A stretch of 5,089 nucleotides of DNA from Acidimicrobiales bacterium (GTDB lineage Bacteria; Actinomycetota; Acidimicrobiia; Acidimicrobiales; Palsa-688): the NCBI GenBank assembly GCA_019241495.1, contig JAFAWZ010000261.1:1-5089 (forward strand). The letters run 5' to 3'. Of this stretch, positions 1 to 4,009 are shown one piece after another. Positions within the stretch are counted from its first letter, which is position 1, and the number at the start of each line of letters is the position of its first letter. Below the pieces are notes generated by a model, which saw only the letters and a list, made by a program, of their open reading frames with translations, was not told where the DNA came from and did not search any database. Both the position numbers and the translations under genes were made by a program.

Positions 1-1095
1 GTTCGCCACGATCAGGTCGGCGCCCTTGGCGGCCAGCTTGGCCAGGGCGTGGTCCCTCAACGAGCCTTCCGGCCTTACGGTCTCGGCCGCGAACCCGACC
101 AGCACCTGATCGGGGCGGCGTCTCGAGCCGAGGCCGGCCAGGATGTCGGCGGTCGGTTCCAACACGATGTCCGGGGGACCATCGGCCTTCTTCAGCTTGT
201 GGTCGGACACCGCCTTGGGGGTGAAATCGGCTACCGCGGCGGCCATGACTATCACGTCGGCGGCAGCCTCGTATCGCCCGACTTCCGCTTCCATCTGGGC
301 GGCCGTCTCGACCTCTACTACCTCCACCCCCACAGGCGGGGCCAGAGAGGACGAGACGGTCGTGATGAGCGTCACCGCCGCTCCTCTGCGGGCGAGAGAG
401 GAAGCCACCGCGTACCCCTGCTTGCCCGACGAACGGTTGCCGATGAAGCGGACCGGGTCGATCGCCTCGCGTGTTCCCCCGGCTGTGACCACGGCCTGCG
501 TGCCGCTCAGCTCGCCGGCCTGGCCCATGATCGCGGCCGCGGCGGCGACGATGTCAGCTGGATCGGGGAGGCGGCCCGAGCCGCGGTCGCCCCCGGCGAG
601 GCGGCCCGAGGCCGGTTCGAGCACGTGGACGCCGCGCCGGCGCAAGGTCGCGATGTTCTCCTCGACCGCGGGGTGTTCCCACATCTCGGTGTGCATGGCG
701 GGGCAGATGAGCACGGGGGCCCGGGTGGCGAGGAGGGTGGCGGTCAGGAGGTCGCTGGATATGCCCGCCGCGTACGCGCCGATGAGGCGGGCGGTGGCCG
801 GGGCGACGAGCACCAGATCGGCTGACTGCCCGAGGCGGGTGTGGGGAATGGGCTCTGCGCTGTCCCACAGCGAGCGTCGCACTGGTTCGGAGGCAAGCGC
901 GGACAGGGTGGCCTCACCGACGAAACGGGTGGCGCCGGGGGTCATCACCGGGCTCACCCAGGCCCCGGCGTCCATGAGACGGCGACACACCTCGACGGCC
1001 TTGTAGGCCGCGATACCCCCGCTGATGCCCAGGACGATCCGGCGGCCGGAGAGGCTTATCTCACGCCCCAGGTTCCGGCTCCGCGCTTGGCGCAC
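1..1095 (-). CDS. coaBC: Bifunctional phosphopantothenoylcysteine decarboxylase / phosphopantothenate-cysteine ligase (3' end outside window)
   Basis: CoaBC joins 4'-phosphopantothenate to cysteine using CTP (CoaB) and decarboxylates the product to 4'-phosphopantetheine with FMN (CoaC), two steps of coenzyme A synthesis. The frame is open for 365 codons to the window edge; perhaps 40-50 residues are missing. The CoaC domain (about 17-185) shows GISGGIAAYK (23-32), the catalytic His H85 in PHTRLGQSAD, VAPATARLI (97-105), PAMHTEMW (132-139) and GRLAGGDRGSGRL (164-176). The CoaB domain (about 198 on) shows VVTAGGTREAIDPVRFIGN (202-220), RSSGKQGYA (221-229), AAAVADFTPK (285-294), HKLKK (299-303) and VGFAAET (333-339). 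The Asn of the usual PXMNXXMW motif is His, and the usual Cys of ACG is Gly; I recall similar changes in mycobacterial CoaBC. The GTG at 1095 is chosen because GGAGGAGG lies nine bases upstream and no other start precedes the core. It overlaps rpoZ by 35 bases. Confidence 0.96.
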   Translation of the reverse strand, partial: MRQARSRNLGREISLSGRRIVLGISGGIAAYKAVEVCRRLMDAGAWVSPVMTPGATRFVGEATLSALASEPVRRSLWDSAEPIPHTRLGQSADLVLVAPATARLIGAYAAGISSDLLTATLLATRAPVLICPAMHTEMWEHPAVEENIATLRRRGVHVLEPASGRLAGGDRGSGRLPDPADIVAAAAAIMGQAGELSGTQAVVTAGGTREAIDPVRFIGNRSSGKQGYAVASSLARRGAAVTLITTVSSSLAPPVGVEVVEVETAAQMEAEVGRYEAAADVIVMAAAVADFTPKAVSDHKLKKADGPPDIVLEPTADILAGLGSRRRPDQVLVGFAAETVRPEGSLRDHALAKLAAKGADLIVAN

Positions 1096-1372
1096 CGGCG
1101 GTGTCCTCCTCCGCGGCGGCGTCGGGGTCAGGGCGGGTATAGGTGATCTTGCCCACCGCGACCTCCTCCAAGGCTATGGACAGAGGCTTGCGCGATACCG
1201 AGGTGACCTGCGGGGGGACGATCAGGCCCAGGCCCTCACCCAACTGGTTGAAATAGGAGTTGATCTGCCGGCCCCTCATGGCCGCCAGGCTGACCAGGGT
1301 GAACTTCGAATCCACCCGGTCGAGGAGGTCCTCCACGGGCGGTTCCATCATGGTGGCCAGGCGTTCCGACAC
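1061..1372 (-). CDS. rpoZ: DNA-directed RNA polymerase omega subunit
   Basis: Omega binds the beta-prime subunit and helps assemble and stabilise RNA polymerase. The core is VEDLLDRVDSKFTLVSLAA (13-31), then MRGRQINSYFNQLGEG (32-47), PPQVTSVSRKPLSIALEEVA (53-72) and GKITY (74-78), in the actinobacterial style. It ends in a disordered acidic, Pro/Ala-rich tail (about 80-103). Two GTG starts are possible. The one at 1372 (103 residues) is preferred because GGAG at 1381-1384 lies eight bases upstream and the resulting MSER...MMEPPVEDLL N-terminus looks natural. The GTG at 1381 would overlap the gmk stop as GTGA and add three residues. An internal ATG at 1351 would also keep the conserved core. 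The MAR ppGpp-site N-terminus of E. coli omega is absent. Part of the tail coding region also supplies the ribosome-binding site and first codons of coaBC. Confidence 0.95.
   Translation of the reverse strand: MSERLATMMEPPVEDLLDRVDSKFTLVSLAAMRGRQINSYFNQLGEGLGLIVPPQVTSVSRKPLSIALEEVAVGKITYTRPDPDAAAEEDTAGAPSAEPEPGA
1105..1112 (-). promoter_or_regulatory. Strong Shine-Dalgarno of coaBC inside rpoZ
   Basis: GGAGGAGG is followed by a nine-base spacer and the GTG at 1095. It is encoded within the acidic tail of omega (Glu-Glu codons). It is the best ribosome-binding site in the window and fixes the coaBC start. Confidence 0.75.
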
Positions 1373-1377
1373 GGGTA

Positions 1378-1929
1378 TCACTCCAGGTTGGGGGGGTTAC
1401 GACGCGCTGCGATTATACCCGCGACCTCCCGGGCAGCCCGGTCAACGTCGTCGTTTACCACCAGGTGATCGGCCAGCCCGGCTCCGAGGGCTTCCTCCTC
1501 GTCGCCTACGGCCAGGCGCCGGGCGATGCTCGGCTCGTCGTCGCCGCGATGGCGCAGTCGGGCCTCCCGGGCCTCTCTCGAAGGTGCGGTGATGAAGATC
1601 AAGACCGCGCCGGGATCGGCCGCCTTGACCTGCTCGGCCCCGTTGAGCTCGATCTCGAGCAGCAGATCCCCGTCGCCGGCCTCTGGGACGGGCGTGCCGT
1701 AGAGCTGCCCGTTGGCGGCGAACTCGTTCCACTCCAGAAAGCCCTGGGCGGCCAGGCGGGACTGGAACTGCTTCCGGTCCACGAACACGTACGCATCGGC
1801 CGGCTCGCGGGGCCGCCGGGGCCGGGTCGTCCACGAGCGCGACAAACGCAGCTCCGGGTCGAGCGTCAAGAGGCGGGCGACGACCGTTCCCTTCCCAACC
1901 CCCGCGGGCCCCGAGATGACGAAGATCAA
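1378..1929 (-). CDS. gmk: Guanylate kinase
   Basis: Gmk phosphorylates GMP to GDP with ATP in the cytoplasm, essential for GTP, dGTP and (p)ppGpp pools. The 183 residues are slightly short for the family (about 185-210), mainly at the N-terminus, which starts only six residues before the P-loop. Visible motifs are the P-loop GPAGVGKGT (7-15), the GMP-binding stretch SWTTRPRRPRE (32-42) with R36, R39 and E42, Y47 in DAYVFVDRKQF, E66 in FLEWNEF, YGT (77-79), LLLEIELNGAEQV (89-101), the lid arginines of ARLRHRGDDEPSIARRL (123-139), and the late adenine-side motif VVNDDVDRA (157-165). E42 and Y47 are one residue closer together than in the standard family pattern. The start is TTG, the only canonical start before the P-loop, without a Shine-Dalgarno. 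It follows the mihF stop by 14 bases, so reinitiation is likely. The TGA stop is five bases before the preferred rpoZ start. Confidence 0.96.
   Translation of the reverse strand: MIFVISGPAGVGKGTVVARLLTLDPELRLSRSWTTRPRRPREPADAYVFVDRKQFQSRLAAQGFLEWNEFAANGQLYGTPVPEAGDGDLLLEIELNGAEQVKAADPGAVLIFITAPSREAREARLRHRGDDEPSIARRLAVGDEEEALGAGLADHLVVNDDVDRAAREVAGIIAARRNPPNLE
1381..1384 (-). promoter_or_regulatory. Shine-Dalgarno of rpoZ
   Basis: GGAG, formed by the last codons of gmk, is eight bases before the GTG at 1372. It favours that start over the GTG at 1381, whose first base is part of the same motif. Confidence 0.5.
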
Positions 1930-1943
1930 ATGGAGGTCGGCGC

Positions 1944-2261
1944 TTAGGCGCTCAGCTTTTCGAACAGTCGCTTGCGCTGCTGCTCTCCGAGTCCGTGCAG
2001 CCGGCGGGTCTCGCTGATTCCCACGTCCTCCATGAGCCGGCGGGCCTTCACCTTCCCGAGCCCGGGCAGTGACTCCAGCACAGCGAGCACCTTCATCTTG
2101 CCGACGATCTCGTCCGTGTCGGCCTGGCGGAGCAGCTCGGCCAGAGTGATGGAGCCCATCTTGAGCTTCTCCTTCAGCTCGGCGCGCATACGTCGGGCCA
2201 GAGCGGCCTTCTCCAAGGCGGCCTGTCGTTGATCGGCCGACAACGATGGTGGCAACGGCAT
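1944..2261 (-). CDS. mihF: Actinobacterial integration host factor (mIHF/sIHF family nucleoid protein)
   Basis: This is a small basic DNA-binding protein of the actinobacterial nucleoid, unrelated in fold to the HU/IHF proteins of E. coli. In mycobacteria it is essential and compacts DNA; in Streptomyces (sIHF) it affects nucleoid structure, topology and development. From the chosen ATG it is 105 residues, the size of functional mIHF. Its N-terminus MPLPPSLSADQRQAALEKA matches the family. Residues 14-50 form a charged helix, KMKVLAVLESLPGLGKVKA (55-73) carries the helix-turn-helix-like (H2TH) motif with the glycines of LPGLGKVKA, and RRLHGLGEQQRKRLFEKL (86-103) is the basic C-terminal helix. 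Another in-frame ATG lies four codons upstream at 2273, but family alignment and a possible -10 box favour 2261. There is no Shine-Dalgarno before either ATG. It lies 31 bases after pyrF and 14 before gmk. Confidence 0.94.
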   Translation of the reverse strand: MPLPPSLSADQRQAALEKAALARRMRAELKEKLKMGSITLAELLRQADTDEIVGKMKVLAVLESLPGLGKVKARRLMEDVGISETRRLHGLGEQQRKRLFEKLSA

Positions 2262-2268
2262 GCGGCGA

Positions 2269-2274
2269 ACCATA
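2269..2274 (-). promoter_or_regulatory. Possible -10 box for a leaderless mihF transcript
   Basis: TATGGT matches TATAAT at four of six positions, including TA and the final T. Seven bases separate it from the A of the mihF ATG at 2261, the spacing expected if transcription starts at the first base of the codon. No good -35 box is seen about 17-18 bases upstream, and no Shine-Dalgarno precedes mihF. In GC-rich actinobacteria leaderless mRNAs with only a -10 box are common. The match could be chance. Confidence 0.3.
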
Positions 2275-2292
2275 GCGCGCCGGGCGGGCGGA

Positions 2293-2997
2293 CTACGCCG
2301 TGAGCGACGAGACGAGCTCCGACGCGGCGCTCTTACGGTCCTTAGAAGCAGTGACGGCCCGGCCCACGACCAACAGGTCGGCACCTGCGGCCAGCGCCTC
2401 GCCCGGGGTGGCGGAGCGGGCCTGGTCGTCCGCCGGGGAGCCGGGGGGCCGCAAGCCGGGCACCACGGCGATCAAGCGAGGCGCCAGCTGTTTGGCCTCG
2501 GCCACGTCGGACGCGGCGCACACTACCCCGGCGCAGCGGGATTCGACCGCGGCGGCGACCCGCTTGCCGAGGATGTGCGGCGGCGCGTCCGCGTCGCTGG
2601 TGAGGACGGTCACCGCGAGCGCCGACGGGATGGGCAGCCCGGCCAGCTCGGCCCCCTCGGTGAGCCCTTCGACCCCAGCTCGCAGGACGGCGGGGCCGGC
2701 GAAGGCATGCATGGTCAGGTAGGAGACGCCGAGCGCCCCGAGCACCCGGGCCGCCTTTCGGACCGTGGTTGGGATGTCGGCCAGCTTCAGGTCCAAGAAC
2801 ACCTCGTAGCCGTCGTCTATGAGCATCTGCACGACCCGCGGCCCGGCCGCACTGAACAGCTCCAGGCCCACCTTGGCCACGCCGAACCAGGGGGCCAGCT
2901 CGGCGGCCAGCCGCTGGGCTTCGACCGCGTCGTCCACATCGAGGGCCAGGGCCAGGCGGCTCCGAAGCTCACTGGCCCGGAGTTCATTGGTTTGCAT
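2293..2997 (-). CDS. pyrF: Orotidine 5'-phosphate decarboxylase (short, type 1)
   Basis: PyrF decarboxylates OMP to UMP, the last step of de novo UMP synthesis. It is a cytoplasmic homodimeric TIM barrel, here 234 residues. The catalytic set is intact: D20 in LALDVDD, K42 in AKVGLELF, and D69, K71 and D74 in FLDLKLADIP. Their spacing (22, 27, 2 and 3 residues) equals that of the B. subtilis enzyme. The phosphate-binding end is PGLRPPG (180-186), DQARSATP (191-198) and VVGRAVT (210-216) with R213. The usual His before the last catalytic Asp is Ala here. The segment from LTS (132-134) to GVVC (157-160) is about ten residues shorter than in E. coli as I recall it. The ATG at 2997 has a good Shine-Dalgarno and overlaps the 3' end of pyrD. 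The stop is TAG. This short form differs from the longer LGIDPH-type PyrF I recall at this locus in Mycobacterium and Streptomyces. Confidence 0.97.
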   Translation of the reverse strand: MQTNELRASELRSRLALALDVDDAVEAQRLAAELAPWFGVAKVGLELFSAAGPRVVQMLIDDGYEVFLDLKLADIPTTVRKAARVLGALGVSYLTMHAFAGPAVLRAGVEGLTEGAELAGLPIPSALAVTVLTSDADAPPHILGKRVAAAVESRCAGVVCAASDVAEAKQLAPRLIAVVPGLRPPGSPADDQARSATPGEALAAGADLLVVGRAVTASKDRKSAASELVSSLTA

Positions 2998-4009
2998 GCG
3001 GTATTCCTTTCAAGTCGGCTATGCCATGGGCCGCGCACCAGGCGTGCAGCTCTTCCAGGACCCGGGCGGGTGCCCGCGGATCTGCAAATGTGGCCGTCCC
3101 TACCTGCACCGCGTCGGCGCCCGCGACCAAAAGCTCGGCCGCGTCGGCTCCGCTCGAGACCCCACCGACGCCGACGATGGGCAGACCCGGGTGGGCCTGG
3201 CGGCACTCGTACACGGCTCGCACCGCGACGGGGTGGATGGCCGGGCCCGACAAGCCCCCGCCGCCTCCTCCGAGGCGGGGATGGCCGGTTGCCGGGTCGA
3301 GGGCCAACCCCATCACCGTGTTGACCAGGGTGACCGCCTCCGCTCCGGCTTGCGCCGCGGCGCCGGCCAGCTCGGGAAGGTCGGTGACATTGGGGCTCAG
3401 TTTGGCCCACAGCGGGAGGCTGCCTCGAAGCCCAGCCGCCGCGGCCCCCACCGCCTCGGTGACACCGTGGCAGCTGTGGGCGAACATCTTGCGGCGGTCC
3501 TCGACGTTCGGGCACGAGATGTTGGCCTCCACCGCGACCACGCCAGCGGGGGGGCCCTCACTCACCAGGGCGGCGGCGGCCTGCTCGTAGGCGGCCGCGG
3601 TGAAGCCCCAGATGCTGGCGACCACAGAGGCGCCTGTCGCGGCCAGGGGGGGCAGCTCCTCGCTACGCCAACGGTCCATGCCCCGGTTCTGGAGGCCCAC
3701 GCTGTTGAGCATCCCGGCCGCCAGCGGGAGCAGTCTCGGGGGTGGGTTGCCGTCCCACGGCTCGGCCGACACCGACTTCACGACCACGGCGCCGAGTGAT
3801 GAGAGATCGAAGTAGGCCGCCAGCTCGGCGCCGTGGCCGGCCGTCCCCGACGCGGTCATCACCGGGTTGCGAAGGGTGACCGATCCCACCTGGGCGGTGA
3901 GGTCCGGCCTATGAACAACCTGGACGGCCGCGCCAAGTATCCCCTTGGTGCTGCTTCCTCTTCGGCCTGCGGCCGTCCAAGTTGCTCTGCAGCCGTCCCT
4001 GAGGTTCAT
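2984..4009 (-). CDS. pyrD: Dihydroorotate dehydrogenase, class 1B-like catalytic subunit
   Basis: PyrD oxidises dihydroorotate to orotate with FMN, the fourth step of UMP synthesis. At 341 residues the protein is about 30 longer than typical class 1B enzymes. Landmarks are NPVMTASG (48-55), K78, NSVGLQN (102-108), the active-site loop NISCPNVEDR with C166 as the class 1 catalytic base, KLSPNVTD (203-210), VNTVMGLALD (229-238), the glycine run leading to GLSGPAI (252-258), VGVGGVSSG (279-287) and the FMN-phosphate loop VQVGTATF (301-308). The cysteine base and soluble layout, without the N-terminal membrane helices of class 2, indicate class 1, and the motifs resemble the NAD-linked 1B form that pairs with PyrK. 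No pyrK is adjacent. The ATG at 4009 is the only ATG, GTG or TTG before the conserved core and overlaps the carB stop. The first 30 or so residues match nothing I recognise and contain a strong DNA inverted repeat. The 3' end overlaps pyrF by 14 bases. Confidence 0.94.
   Translation of the reverse strand: MNLRDGCRATWTAAGRRGSSTKGILGAAVQVVHRPDLTAQVGSVTLRNPVMTASGTAGHGAELAAYFDLSSLGAVVVKSVSAEPWDGNPPPRLLPLAAGMLNSVGLQNRGMDRWRSEELPPLAATGASVVASIWGFTAAAYEQAAAALVSEGPPAGVVAVEANISCPNVEDRRKMFAHSCHGVTEAVGAAAAGLRGSLPLWAKLSPNVTDLPELAGAAAQAGAEAVTLVNTVMGLALDPATGHPRLGGGGGGLSGPAIHPVAVRAVYECRQAHPGLPIVGVGGVSSGADAAELLVAGADAVQVGTATFADPRAPARVLEELHAWCAAHGIADLKGIPHANQ
3005..3010 (-). promoter_or_regulatory. Shine-Dalgarno of pyrF
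   Basis: AAAGGA lies seven bases before the ATG at 2997, inside the last codons of pyrD. It decides the pyrF start and lets ribosomes load there directly even though the genes overlap. Confidence 0.7.
3919..3981 (-). repeat. 13-bp inverted repeat (strong RNA hairpin) in the 5' part of pyrD
   Basis: The arms are 3969-3981 and 3919-3931. On the transcribed strand CUUGGACGGCCGC pairs with GCGGCCGUCCAGG, giving 13 pairs with one G-U. The 37-base loop holds a second hairpin, CCAAG (3944-3948) with CUUGG (3933-3937) around GGGAUA. A competing 5-bp hairpin, CGGCC (3971-3975) with GGCCG (3963-3967), would use half of the upstream arm. The structure spans codons 10-31 of pyrD, the part that does not match the family. 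No U-run follows, so it is not a normal terminator. A role as a translational or attenuation element is only inference. Confidence 0.45.

Noticed and set aside
1390..1396. Run of seven G (C on the coding strand) near the 3' end of gmk as a phase-variation or frameshift site
   Set aside because: The frame is intact through to the TGA next to rpoZ, the run lies in the unconserved tail, and such runs are common in GC-rich DNA.
2262..2292. Terminator between pyrF and mihF
   Set aside because: The 31 bases between the two genes hold no stem followed by a T-run; it is only a GC-rich spacer.
2274..2384. Longer N-terminus for mihF, reading upstream through the end of pyrF
   Set aside because: The added residues do not resemble the family, the overlap with pyrF would be large, and the 105-residue form matches functional mIHF.
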